DNA of 64,000 nt from assembly GCF_000373805.1 (NCBI RefSeq), contig NZ_KB892468.1, forward strand, positions 101,224 to 165,223, read 5' to 3'. Position 1 is the stretch's first letter, and the number at the start of each line of letters is the position of its first letter. Origin of the DNA: Corynebacterium pilosum DSM 20521 = CIP 103422. GTDB lineage: Bacteria > Actinomycetota > Actinomycetes > Mycobacteriales > Mycobacteriaceae. Below the pieces are notes generated by a model. The model saw nothing but the letters and a program-made list of their open reading frames with translations. It was not told the DNA's origin and made no database searches. Positions 39,310-47,764 of the stretch are shown piece after piece. The translations under genes and the position numbers were made by a program.

Positions 39310-40909
39310 GCCCCTGGTGGACGGCGGCCCCTGACCTTTCCACATCCTCCACCCGCCACCACGTCATTTGGCAAGAGTGCTCGTCGATGCGCACCGACGC
39401 ATAGCCATGCACATCCAAATTTACATGCTTGACGTGCGGATTATGCCCACACACAACGCGTTCGGCCGCGCGCGACACCGGCGATCCCTGCGGTAGCCCC
39501 AGAACGTCGTCTACGTTCGCAGCGCTTATCGACGAACACACCAGCTCTGCAGCCACGGTGCGGCCGGCGTGGTGAATTTCGTTAGCCCACTCCGAGTGGA
39601 TATCGCCGGTGAGAAAAAGGGTGTGCCCTTCCAACGCGGACAGGAGTTTCAGGCGGTCCGCTTCGTAGCCATCCCACTGGTCAAGATTGACGGGGGTTCC
39701 GGCCGCATCCATCCCCACCATGTCAGCGACCACCCCGGCGATCCCGATGTCCAGCGGGTTGAGGTTGAGTGGGGCCATCATCACGCTGGTACCGATCACA
39801 TCCCACCGTGCGGTCGAGGACTCCAGCCGCTGCCGCAGCCACTGAAACTGCTCAGCCCCCATGATGGTGCGTTCCGTGTCCCCGCGCTGGGCCGGGTGGA
39901 ACACGCCCGGCGCGGAACGGTAGGAACGCAGGTCCAGCATGTGCAGATCAGCCAGCTGGCCAAAGGACAGCGTGCGGTAGATGAGGCCGCCTTCGCTTGG
40001 GGCTCCTCCTCGCACCGGCAGCCATTCCAGATAGGCCTGCATTGCGGCGGCGCGGCGGGCAGCCCAGTCGCCTTGGCCTTCACCGTGGTTGGAGGCGCCG
40101 CCTGACCAGGCGTTATCGGCGATCTCGTGGTCATCCCATGTCACCACCCACGGCAGTGCGGCGTGCGCTGCTTGGAGGGAGGGGTCTCGTCGATAAGCGC
40201 CGTAGCGCTGGCGGTAATCAGACAGGGTGACCAGTGCGTTGCGGGGCTCGTGCGGGCGGGTGATGCCATGCTTGCCGGTGTACTCGCCTGAGGCGAACTC
40301 GTAGAGGTAATCGCCCATGTGCACCACGGCGTCGAAGTGGGCGGCGTTGTCCGCGATGTCCTGGTAGGCCTGAAAATAGCCGGACTCCATATTCGCGCAG
40401 CTACACACGGCCAAGCTCAGTTGCTCAGGCGTTGCGTCCGCGGCGGGAGCGGTGCGCGTGGTGCCGACGGGAGAGGTCTCGCCCAGCGCGTGAAAACGAT
40501 AAAAGTAGGTGGTCGCCGGCTCCAGGCCGAAGGGGTCCACGTGAACGGTGTGGTCCGCGGTCACGCTGGTCATCAGTGATCCCGCGCGGACGATCGTGTG
40601 AAAGTCTGGATCGGTGGCGACCTCCCACGCCACCTCCGTCGCAGGTCCAAGGTTCGAGCCTGGGTACGCGCCCGGCTCAGGCGTTACGCGCGTCCAGAGA
40701 ATTACGCTGGTGGGCAGCGGGTCGCCCGAGGCCACCCCATGCATGAAGGTGTAGTGCGGGGCGGGAGGGCTTGCCGACGCCCGCCCGACTAGTTGGGACT
40801 TCCGCTCTGAAATGGGTAGCGCAACGGCCGCGCCCGCCACGACACTTGTGCCGGTGATGCCCCGCAGGAGGTGGCGACGCGAGATCTTCTTTCGCTGCAA
40901 CCAACGCAC
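39275..40909 (-). CDS. phoD: Alkaline phosphatase/phosphodiesterase PhoD
   Basis: 544 residues. The N-terminus carries a twin-arginine type signal (ISRRHLLRG, hydrophobic stretch, ASA). The PhoD N-terminal beta domain (about 45-145) contains GVASGDPLP; the metallophosphatase domain has VHMGDYLYE, TWDDHEIADN and FLTGDIHSEW metal-ligand motifs. Secreted folded, hydrolyses phosphodiesters and monoesters. With glpQ and ugp it suggests that this genome region is rich in organic-phosphate scavenging genes. Confidence 0.92.
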   Translation of the reverse strand: MRWLQRKKISRRHLLRGITGTSVVAGAAVALPISERKSQLVGRASASPPAPHYTFMHGVASGDPLPTSVILWTRVTPEPGAYPGSNLGPATEVAWEVATDPDFHTIVRAGSLMTSVTADHTVHVDPFGLEPATTYFYRFHALGETSPVGTTRTAPAADATPEQLSLAVCSCANMESGYFQAYQDIADNAAHFDAVVHMGDYLYEFASGEYTGKHGITRPHEPRNALVTLSDYRQRYGAYRRDPSLQAAHAALPWVVTWDDHEIADNAWSGGASNHGEGQGDWAARRAAAMQAYLEWLPVRGGAPSEGGLIYRTLSFGQLADLHMLDLRSYRSAPGVFHPAQRGDTERTIMGAEQFQWLRQRLESSTARWDVIGTSVMMAPLNLNPLDIGIAGVVADMVGMDAAGTPVNLDQWDGYEADRLKLLSALEGHTLFLTGDIHSEWANEIHHAGRTVAAELVCSSISAANVDDVLGLPQGSPVSRAAERVVCGHNPHVKHVNLDVHGYASVRIDEHSCQMTWWRVEDVERSGAAVHQGPTLSYDGASLG

Positions 40910-40996
40910 AGCTGCATTGTGGCCCGCCGGGGCAGATTCCGCAGCGCTGGTTAGCCAAAGTTCATGCAGGTAAACGCGTGGTTACCAGCCGCTGGC

Positions 40997-41638
40997 CTAG
41001 ATCGTGCAGGCAACACCGGTGGAGTGGTGCGGGCAGTAGCCATTGGGCACCTTGTGCAGGTACTGCTGGTGCTCATCTTCTGCCAAGTAATACGGCACGC
41101 GGGCCTCGACCTCAGTGGTGATGGCGCCGAAGCCTTCGTCGTTAAGCGCGCTCTGGTACTGGCTGATCCACTCGCGGATCTGCTCTGCTTCCTCTTCTGT
41201 ATCCGTGTAGAAGGCGGAGCGGTACTGGGTGCCCACGTCATTGCCCTGACGGTAGCCCTGGGTGGGGTCGTGCGCCTCCATCGCCATGCGCACCAGCTCC
41301 TTGAGGCTCACGCGTTCGGGATCGTAGACGACTTCGACGACTTCAGTGTGGTTGGTCATGCCAGAACAGACTTCGCGGTACGTGGGGTTCGGGGTCTGGC
41401 CGCCGGCGTAGCCCGCCGACGTACCTTCCACGCCTTCTGTCTGCCAATACATTCTTTCCACGCCCCAGAAGCAGCCGATGCCAATGATCAGCCTCCTTTG
41501 GCCTTCGCGCCACGGGCCGGTGATGGGGGTTCCCAACACAGCGTGTGGCTTCGGCTGTGGCAGAACCGGCCGCTCACGGCCTGGGAGGGTGCGCTCGGGT
41601 GCGACGAGTTCGGGAGTAGGACGGAAGATATCGAACAT
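40997..41638 (-). CDS. msrA: Peptide methionine sulfoxide reductase MsrA
   Basis: 213 residues from ATG 41638 (MFDIFRPTPEL). The catalytic GCFWGVERMYW motif lies about residue 52, followed by GYAGGQTPNPTY. A further Cys near the end (CPHHSTGVAC) may serve as resolving residue. Repairs methionine-S-sulfoxide. Divergent from sodA with about 180 bp between, so two oxidative-stress genes share a regulatory region. The frame extends to 41704 but lacks a ribosome site there. Confidence 0.9.
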   Translation of the reverse strand: MFDIFRPTPELVAPERTLPGRERPVLPQPKPHAVLGTPITGPWREGQRRLIIGIGCFWGVERMYWQTEGVEGTSAGYAGGQTPNPTYREVCSGMTNHTEVVEVVYDPERVSLKELVRMAMEAHDPTQGYRQGNDVGTQYRSAFYTDTEEEAEQIREWISQYQSALNDEGFGAITTEVEARVPYYLAEDEHQQYLHKVPNGYCPHHSTGVACTI

Positions 41639-41817
41639 ACTGTATTCAACGCCTGTTAGTCGGCTTTTGTTCCAGCTCACAGCCCCGAATTTAGGTATTA
41701 CCAAAAAATGGTGGCGAAATTTTCAAACTTGCCTATCATGGGTGTCACGACCTTATTTCTAGCCAAGTTCCTACTTGTGCTAACGAGGACGAACAATTCT
41801 ACGAAAGGATTTTTAGA

Positions 41818-42420
41818 ATGGCTGTTTACGAACTACCAGAGCTCGATTACGCATATGACGCACTTGAGCCACACATTTCCGCAGAGATCATGGAGCTGCA
41901 CCACTCCAAGCACCACGCAACCTACGTTGCTGGCGCTAACGCTGCACTCGAGGCACTCGAGGAAGAGCGCAACGGTGAGGCAAACGCTGACAAGATCCGC
42001 GCACTGTCCAAGAACCTCGCGTTCAACCTGGGTGGCCACACCAACCACACCATTTTCTGGAAGAACCTCTCTCCAAACGGTGGCGGCGAGCCAACCGGTG
42101 AGCTTGCAGAGGCTATCAACAAGGACTTCAGCTCCTTCGAGAAGTTCAAGGCTCACTTCTCCGCAGCAGCTACTGGCCTGCAGGGCTCCGGCTGGGCTGT
42201 TCTGGGCTACGACCACATTGCTGGCCGCCTGATCATTGAGCAGCTGACCGACCAGCAGGGCAATATCTCTGTTAACTTCACCCCACTGCTGATGCTGGAC
42301 ATGTGGGAGCACGCGTTCTACCTGCAGTACAAGAACGTCAAGGCTGACTACGTAAAGGCTGTCTGGAACGTCTTCAACTGGGACGACGTTGCAGAGCGTT
42401 ACGCAGAGGCAAAGAAGTAA
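41818..42420 (+). CDS. sodA: Manganese/iron superoxide dismutase
   Basis: 200 residues with metal ligands in [20 protein letters not shown] and [13 protein letters not shown]. Cytosolic Mn-type as judged by the G-G-H/N-H context; discrimination from Fe-type needs structure-based comparison. Ribosome site GAAAGGA lies 8 nt before ATG 41818. Codon use is strongly biased, as expected for a highly expressed gene. A strong terminator follows. Confidence 0.95.
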   Translation: MAVYELPELDYAYDALEPHISAEIMELHHSKHHATYVAGANAALEALEEERNGEANADKIRALSKNLAFNLGGHTNHTIFWKNLSPNGGGEPTGELAEAINKDFSSFEKFKAHFSAAATGLQGSGWAVLGYDHIAGRLIIEQLTDQQGNISVNFTPLLMLDMWEHAFYLQYKNVKADYVKAVWNVFNWDDVAERYAEAKK

Positions 42421-42441
42421 ACCTTCTCCCCTTTAGGATCA

Positions 42442-42469
42442 ACCCCTGAACCCTTTCGGGTTTGGGGGT
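42442..42469 (+). terminator. sodA terminator
   Basis: ACCCCTGAACCC-TTTC-GGGTTTGGGGGT hairpin with one internal mismatch, followed by CTTCCC; 22 bp after the sodA stop. Confidence 0.75.
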
Positions 42470-42499
42470 CTTCCCGTCCCCAGCCCTTTTTAAGTTTCA

Positions 42500-42637
42500 A
42501 GCTAAAGAAATCGCCGCCCGATGTACCCCGCTACCACGTCAAGGTGCATCAGACGGCGATTTCCCTACCAATAGCCCGGCCTCTGGAGGTGCCTGGGCCC
42601 TACCCATCTGGATCACGCGATTCGAAAATCAGCGCTG
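42500..42637 (-). ncRNA. Candidate iron-responsive small RNA (about 135 nt)
   Basis: No gene of normal length fits here, yet the minus strand has a near-consensus promoter (42644-42673) and about 80 nt later a long hairpin: GAAATCGCCG (42507-42516) pairs perfectly with CGGCGATTTC (42554-42563), with an inner GATGTACC/GGTGCATC helix, followed by TTTAGCTT. A second hairpin with CCTC/GAGG apex and GCCC/GGGC base lies at about 42568-42592. Only a 22-codon frame without ribosome site exists inside. The DtxR-like box inside the promoter suggests expression under iron limitation. Ends are predictions. Confidence 0.5.
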
Positions 42638-42643
42638 AAAACG

Positions 42644-42673
42644 AGTATACGAAGTTAGGTAACCCTAAGTCAA
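42644..42673 (-). promoter_or_regulatory. Promoter TTGACT-N18-TATACT with embedded DtxR-like box
   Basis: On the minus strand TTGACT (42673-42668), an 18-bp spacer and TATACT (42649-42644). The 19 bp from 42655 to 42673, TTAGGTAACCCTAAGTCAA, match the corynebacterial DtxR consensus TWAGGTWAGSCTWACCTWA at 15 of 19 positions and cover the -35 box and spacer, a classical repression position. Confidence 0.6.
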
Positions 42674-42709
42674 GGATTTTTGAAACATTTTTGTGCCTTA
42701 AATCGTGGA

Positions 42710-43579
42710 TCACCCATCGTTGCAGCTCAGGACGAATTCTCGGAACTGATCCACCGGCGGCGCAGGCGAGGCACCTTCACGCCACACCACGCCCAGATCA
42801 CGAAATGCAGGCGGGCTAATCTCACGCAACGTGACACCAGAGACCGCCAGGTATGGGTCATCCATCGGCAACAGCGCAACCCCCAGACCCGCAGAGACCA
42901 GCCCCGCAACGGTGGTTAGTTCCATGGACTCAAACACCAGGCGCGGAACGAATCCGGCCTCACCCGCCAAACCATCAAGCAGCGTGCGGGTGCCGTAGCC
43001 GGGCAGCATTCCCACCCACGGCATATCGGCGACCTCGCTTAGGTAGACCGGCCCCTCCTCAACCGTGCCGGCAGGAAAGGCCACCGCCAACCGCTGACGG
43101 GTGAGCTGCTGCCAGCACAGTCCGTCATCGATAGGCTGCGGGCCGACGAGAGCCACGTCGGTGTCGTCGTTAAGCACACGCGCGACCAACTCATTCGCGG
43201 GGCCCTGATGCAAGATGAACTCCACGTCCGGATGGTCGGCGCGATACTCGCGGAGGAGGTCCGGCACCATCCACGTGCCTAGGGAATGCATGAAGTCCAG
43301 CCGGACGGTGCCGCGCTCTGGGTCCATGAGGCGGGCGACCTGCATGCGGCCGCTGCGCAGCTGCCCTAGCGCCTGTTCCGCGTAGCCGAAGAAGGCCCGG
43401 CCGCGCCCGTTGAGGGCCATCCCGTGTGAACGATCAAAAAGAGCGGCGCCCGCAAAGTCCTCTACGCGGCGAACGCGGCGGGTCAGGGTGGGCTGCGGGA
43501 TCCCCAGCGCGTCTGCCGCCGCGCTGAGGTGCCCGGTCCGCGCGACGGCAAGGAACCCCTCGATGTCTTCTGGCTTCAT
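42710..43579 (-). CDS. LysR-family transcription regulator
   Basis: 289 residues: N-terminal winged helix (FLAVARTGHLSAAADALGI and QPTLTRRVRRVEDF, about 9-45) and a periplasmic-binding-like effector domain. It is divergent from the MFS gene with only about 70 bp between starts, the usual arrangement for a LysR activator of an exporter. The effector is unknown. Confidence 0.87.
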   Translation of the reverse strand: MKPEDIEGFLAVARTGHLSAAADALGIPQPTLTRRVRRVEDFAGAALFDRSHGMALNGRGRAFFGYAEQALGQLRSGRMQVARLMDPERGTVRLDFMHSLGTWMVPDLLREYRADHPDVEFILHQGPANELVARVLNDDTDVALVGPQPIDDGLCWQQLTRQRLAVAFPAGTVEEGPVYLSEVADMPWVGMLPGYGTRTLLDGLAGEAGFVPRLVFESMELTTVAGLVSAGLGVALLPMDDPYLAVSGVTLREISPPAFRDLGVVWREGASPAPPVDQFREFVLSCNDG

Positions 43580-43650
43580 GCTAAAAGTGAATCACAAATG
43601 ACCAAGATCGGCATTGTACGAATCGTTCCTGCCGGACCACAATAGTGCTC

Positions 43651-44823
43651 ATGCGCAAAGGAACCACGGCCTACAGACGAGCAACACTGGCGATGCTCAC
43701 CGTGGGCCTGGCCATCTTCAACACGCTCTACGCCACCCAGGCCCTGCTGCCCACGCTTGTCGACGACATGGGCATCACCCCCACCGAGGCCGCCTGGACC
43801 ATCTCCGCCGCCACGGGAGCACTTGCCATCTGCGTGGTACCGGCCTCCATCCTCTCCGAAAGATTCGGCCGCGGGCGAGTCCTGATCATTTCCGCGCTCG
43901 CAGCCACCGCGCTTGGCCTCGTGCTGCCGCTTGCTCAGGACGCCAGCCAACTGATCGCGCTGCGCGCACTCCAAGGCGCCTTGGTGGCCGGCACCCCGGC
44001 AGTCGCCATGGCGTGGCTGAGCGAAGAGATCCACGCCGACGACCTGCCCGGCGCGATGGGCCTCTATATCGCCGGCAACACAGTTGGCGGGCTGACCGGC
44101 CGCCTGATCCCCGCCGGACTGCTCGAGTTCACCACCTGGCGCTGGGCGTTGATGGGCACCGGCATCGTCGCGCTGGTCTTCGCCATCATCATGGCGCTGC
44201 TTTTGCCCCGGCAGCGCAACTTCACCCCGAAAAGCATCAGCCTGTTGGGCGAGCTGCGCGCGATGGTCGGCCACCTACGCAACCCTCTCCTGGTCACCCT
44301 GTTCCTCACCGCGTTTTTGGGCATGGGTACCTTCGTGTCGCTATATAACTTCTTCGGCTTCCGCATGGTGGACCACTTCGGGCTGGCCCCTTCACTGGTA
44401 GGGCTGGTGTTCGTCATGTATTTGTCCGGCACGGTTTCCAGCGCGCAGGCCGGCAACCTGATCAACCGCTATGGGCGCTCGGCGGTGATCCTCGCCAGCG
44501 CCGCCTTGATGTTGTGCGGTGCGCTGGCGTGCATCTCGAACAGCTTGTGGGTGGCCATCGCCGGCCTCTTCGTGTTCACTGCCAGCTTCTTCGCGATGCA
44601 CTCCACAGCATCGGGATGGGTGGGAGCCACAGCAACGACTAATCGTGCCGAGGCCTCCAGCATGTACACCTTCTCCTATTACGCGGGCTCATCGCTGGTG
44701 GGCGCAGCCACCGGCTGGGTGTTTGAACGCGCGAGCTGGCCAGAATTCGTGGGCACGCTCGCTGCGATCCTCGTCGTACTGCTCGCTGTCCTCGCGGTGA
44801 CGGCGGCGCGGGCCAAGCGCTAA
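43651..44823 (+). CDS. MFS transporter (drug:H+ antiporter-like)
   Basis: 390 residues, twelve predicted transmembrane segments. The loop 2-3 motif appears as SERFGRGRVL, and loop 8-9 has NRYGRSAV. Sequence resembles YnfM/DHA-type exporters. I chose ATG 43651 (MRKGTTAYRR); GTG 43645 is two codons upstream. Likely target of the divergent LysR regulator. Substrate unknown. Confidence 0.86.
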   Translation: MRKGTTAYRRATLAMLTVGLAIFNTLYATQALLPTLVDDMGITPTEAAWTISAATGALAICVVPASILSERFGRGRVLIISALAATALGLVLPLAQDASQLIALRALQGALVAGTPAVAMAWLSEEIHADDLPGAMGLYIAGNTVGGLTGRLIPAGLLEFTTWRWALMGTGIVALVFAIIMALLLPRQRNFTPKSISLLGELRAMVGHLRNPLLVTLFLTAFLGMGTFVSLYNFFGFRMVDHFGLAPSLVGLVFVMYLSGTVSSAQAGNLINRYGRSAVILASAALMLCGALACISNSLWVAIAGLFVFTASFFAMHSTASGWVGATATTNRAEASSMYTFSYYAGSSLVGAATGWVFERASWPEFVGTLAAILVVLLAVLAVTAARAKR

Positions 44824-44836
44824 AACCAGCGCTAAG

Positions 44837-46378
44837 TTACACCCGCGGCACGCCCGGCGCGCCGGCGTCCAGAAATTCGCGGACGGCGCGGGTGGCGCGG
44901 CAATCGTCCTCGTTATAGCGCAGCAGCATCGCCTGTGCCTCAGCGTCGCCTTGGCGGGCCAATCGCCTCAAAGCTATCGACGCTTCACCGTCGACATCAT
45001 CCTCCCAGTCATAACCGGCAAGGGGCGCAACCACCTTCAGTCCCAGCCCGTCCACACCGACGAGGTGACGGCGCACATGCGCGAACACGTCGACCCACTC
45101 CTCGGAAGCGATAAACGCGTTGACCTCGCCCACGTCCACCTCGGCGAAGCGGCGCGCAGACGCCCGCAGCCAATGATTTTCGCCGCCGGCCGCGTAGCAG
45201 TAGGCGCGGAACGTCTTGCCCTCCGCGTGTGCTTGACGACGAACACCCATCAGCCACTGCCAGAATTGAGTGAAATTGTGAGCTTCTGCCGAGCCGCCCA
45301 CGTCCTCCCAGGTAACAAAACAGCGGTACGTGCTGCCGTCGAAAGCTCCCCACAGGTAGGCGCCTTGGTCAAGGTAAGCCTCCATATCAATGTCAATCTC
45401 CACGTCTGCGCGTGGCACCTCGGGCCGGTCATGGCGGGACAGTACCGGGATGCCGTCGCGCCATGCGCGGGCCACCGCAGAGGGCTCGCCCAGGTTTGCT
45501 TCGATGGCCCCTTCAATCGTGTGGATACCGCGATCGCGGAAGACTCGGGCGCGCTCGCCGGGGAAGACCAGGGAGATCTCATCGGCCGCCACCAACTCAG
45601 GCTCACACAACTCCCAGAACCGGCAGGAGGCGCATTGTTTCAGTCGCACGGGTTCCTGCGGCGTAGGTTGAGCAAGGGCTTCGCGCACGGCTTCTGCATA
45701 AGGAACGACTGGGGCAAAATATGCCAGGCTGCGGTCTTGGCCGATCACTCCGGCGAGGGGATCCGCAAGACCCAGCTGGTCGAGCAGCAGGGCGGCTAGG
45801 GCCACGCGGTACCCGTCCACGGTGTGGTGTCGCTGCTTAGCGTTCACCGTGATCAGCGACCCCAACCCCAGTCGCGCGGTGCTGACCGCCTGCATCGTGG
45901 CCTTCTCGGCGGGGCGCGCCACTCTATGGTTGGACACCATCACTGGCCGGTACGTATTGGCGGGCGTCCGCACCAGAACATCGATGTGGACGGTAACAGG
46001 GTGGTCGTCGATACGCCCAGACAGCCGCGCGTTAGTGATCAAGTGGGCGCGGGTGCGGAGAGCCTGGCGGGTCTGATCCTCGACGTCGGCGGGATCGGCG
46101 GGAAGATCCGCAGGGATGTCGACGCGCTGGAAGCGGCGCCGGCGGCCATCGCCCAATGCGGGCGCGGTCGGAAGGGCGGCATACACGACATCGCGGGCCG
46201 CCTGCAGGCGTTCGGCACGCGCGATACCCGAATCCGTGGGCCCAACTTCCGGATACTCTAGGCGCTGCCGCAGCCGGTACCGGCATCCGACGAGGTCAGA
46301 AGCGCGCACGGCCTGGGCCTCAGGGGCGCCGAGGGCGTGGTGCGGAGGTTCTTTCTTGTGTTGTGTCACGTCGGGCAC
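44837..46378 (-). CDS. TM0106-type RecB-like nuclease family protein
   Basis: 513 residues from GTG 46378. The N-terminal half is RecB-nuclease-like with a Cys cluster (KQCASCRFWELCEP), which could hold a metal or Fe-S centre; the C-terminal half is an RNase H/exonuclease-like domain ending in RYNEDDCRATRAVREFLD. TM0106-family proteins are frequent in actinobacteria, with unknown role in DNA repair or processing. It converges with the MFS gene (13-bp gap) and is divergent from the next gene. Confidence 0.78.
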   Translation of the reverse strand: MPDVTQHKKEPPHHALGAPEAQAVRASDLVGCRYRLRQRLEYPEVGPTDSGIARAERLQAARDVVYAALPTAPALGDGRRRRFQRVDIPADLPADPADVEDQTRQALRTRAHLITNARLSGRIDDHPVTVHIDVLVRTPANTYRPVMVSNHRVARPAEKATMQAVSTARLGLGSLITVNAKQRHHTVDGYRVALAALLLDQLGLADPLAGVIGQDRSLAYFAPVVPYAEAVREALAQPTPQEPVRLKQCASCRFWELCEPELVAADEISLVFPGERARVFRDRGIHTIEGAIEANLGEPSAVARAWRDGIPVLSRHDRPEVPRADVEIDIDMEAYLDQGAYLWGAFDGSTYRCFVTWEDVGGSAEAHNFTQFWQWLMGVRRQAHAEGKTFRAYCYAAGGENHWLRASARRFAEVDVGEVNAFIASEEWVDVFAHVRRHLVGVDGLGLKVVAPLAGYDWEDDVDGEASIALRRLARQGDAEAQAMLLRYNEDDCRATRAVREFLDAGAPGVPRV

Positions 46379-46458
46379 TAAGCCTAATCGCAATTGGCAG
46401 GTAAGGTTGAAACAGAAAAACTTAGCGAAAGTTCTCAACCGTTTCAAGGAGCAACTAT

Positions 46459-47094
46459 ATGGGCCTGTTCGAGACCATCCGGAAATCCCGCGCCAAGACC
46501 AAGGCCGAGATCGCTGCCGCCAAGAAGCGCGCAAAGCAGGAGGCCAAGGAAGAGGCCAAGCTGCAGTACAAGCGCGACAAGCTGCTAGACAAGGCGGAAA
46601 AACGCCTGATGAAGGAGGAGAAGAAGGCGCTAAAGAATAAGCGCAAGCACGAGCAGAAGCGCGCGCAGCAGGAATTGGACAAGATCCGCGAGGGTAAGTT
46701 CAACCGCAAGACCGCCAACCGCTACGTGGGCGCACTGCGTGTGGCCATCCCGGTGGTGCTACCACTGATCTACCGTGGCATCACGGCGCTGCGCGAGCGC
46801 GACCTGGAGAAGAAGGCGAACCAAGTAGGCATCACCTCTGACCAGCTGGCGCAGTACGCCGGCCACGGCGCGGAGCTCAAGGCGCGCCTTGAGGGTGTGC
46901 GCAACACGGTGGACACCACCGCGTCGCTGGGCTCCGGCTTCAAGCAGGATGTCAACGACCGTCTCGACGACCTGGATAAGGCTCTAGAGAACGCCGAATA
47001 CATGGTTCCGGAGCAGCGCCGCCGCTCCCATGTCGCCATTGCCAGCGATCTAGAGAGCGTGCAAGCGCAGATCCAGTCCAAGATCAGGAACTAA
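46459..47094 (+). CDS. DUF6474-like basic coiled-coil protein
   Basis: 211 residues. The first 80 residues are almost purely Lys/Glu/Ala/Arg heptads, a long charged helix or coiled coil. A short hydrophobic stretch (VAIPVVLPLIY, about 95-105) follows, then another helical region. Corynebacteria-specific family of unknown function; membrane association is possible. Preceded by CAAGGAGCAAC. Confidence 0.65.
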   Translation: MGLFETIRKSRAKTKAEIAAAKKRAKQEAKEEAKLQYKRDKLLDKAEKRLMKEEKKALKNKRKHEQKRAQQELDKIREGKFNRKTANRYVGALRVAIPVVLPLIYRGITALRERDLEKKANQVGITSDQLAQYAGHGAELKARLEGVRNTVDTTASLGSGFKQDVNDRLDDLDKALENAEYMVPEQRRRSHVAIASDLESVQAQIQSKIRN

Positions 47095-47125
47095 AGCGCC
47101 GCTGCCGCAGCGAGGGCAAGGCTAT

Positions 47126-47764
47126 TTAGAGCACGCCCTGCTCGCGGGCAGACGCCACGGCGGAGGTCCGTGAGCGCACACCCAACTTGTCATAGATATG
47201 GACCAAGTGGGACTTCACGGTGGCCTCAGACAGCATGAGCTCCCGGCCGATCTCGCGGTTCGACGCGCCACCAGCCACCAGCTGCAATACCTCAAGCTCA
47301 CGCGGGGTCAACGAGGAGCGCGGTGCCTTGTCGCGCATCTCTAGGCGCTCCTGCACAATCGGGCTCATCGCCTGATCGCCGCGCGCCGCAGAGCGCACCG
47401 CGGCCTGCAGCTGCTCTGGCGGAGCGTCCTTGAGCAAGTAGCCGACAGCGCCCGCCTCGATGGCGCCCAAAATATCGGCATCGGTGTCATAGTTTGTCAC
47501 CACCAACACCTTTGGCGGGTTATCCATGGTGGCACGAATTTCGGCAGTTGCCTCAGCGCCAGTGGTAACACGGGTACCTTCCACGCCAGCGCCGAAACGC
47601 AGGTCCATCAGGATCACATCAATGCCACCGGCCTGGGCGGTAGCGATAGCCCCTTCAGCGGTAGCAACTTCGCCGACAACCATGATGTCATCAGCTTCTT
47701 CGAGCACTGCGCGAAGACCGAGCCGAACGATTTCGTGGTCGTCGGCAAGCAAAACACGGATCAT
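47126..47764 (-). CDS. hrrA: Response regulator, NarL/LuxR type (HrrA-like)
   Basis: 212 residues. Receiver domain with DDHE at 9-12, phospho-acceptor in VILMDLRFG (Asp about 55) and conserved Lys in YLLKDAPP; the LuxR-type helix-turn-helix is at the C-terminus (SLTPRELEVLQLVAGG... DKLGVRSRT). Sequence and context (overlapping histidine kinase, divergent lipoprotein) fit HrrA of corynebacteria, which controls heme use and respiration. The paralogue ChrA is similar, so the name is probable, not certain. Confidence 0.8.
   Translation of the reverse strand: MIRVLLADDHEIVRLGLRAVLEEADDIMVVGEVATAEGAIATAQAGGIDVILMDLRFGAGVEGTRVTTGAEATAEIRATMDNPPKVLVVTNYDTDADILGAIEAGAVGYLLKDAPPEQLQAAVRSAARGDQAMSPIVQERLEMRDKAPRSSLTPRELEVLQLVAGGASNREIGRELMLSEATVKSHLVHIYDKLGVRSRTSAVASAREQGVL

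Noticed and set aside
42544..42819. A 91-codon plus-strand frame between sodA and the LysR gene
   Set aside because: No ribosome site, it runs into the LysR gene on the opposite strand, and the sequence lacks protein-like composition; the small RNA explains the conserved-looking structure better.
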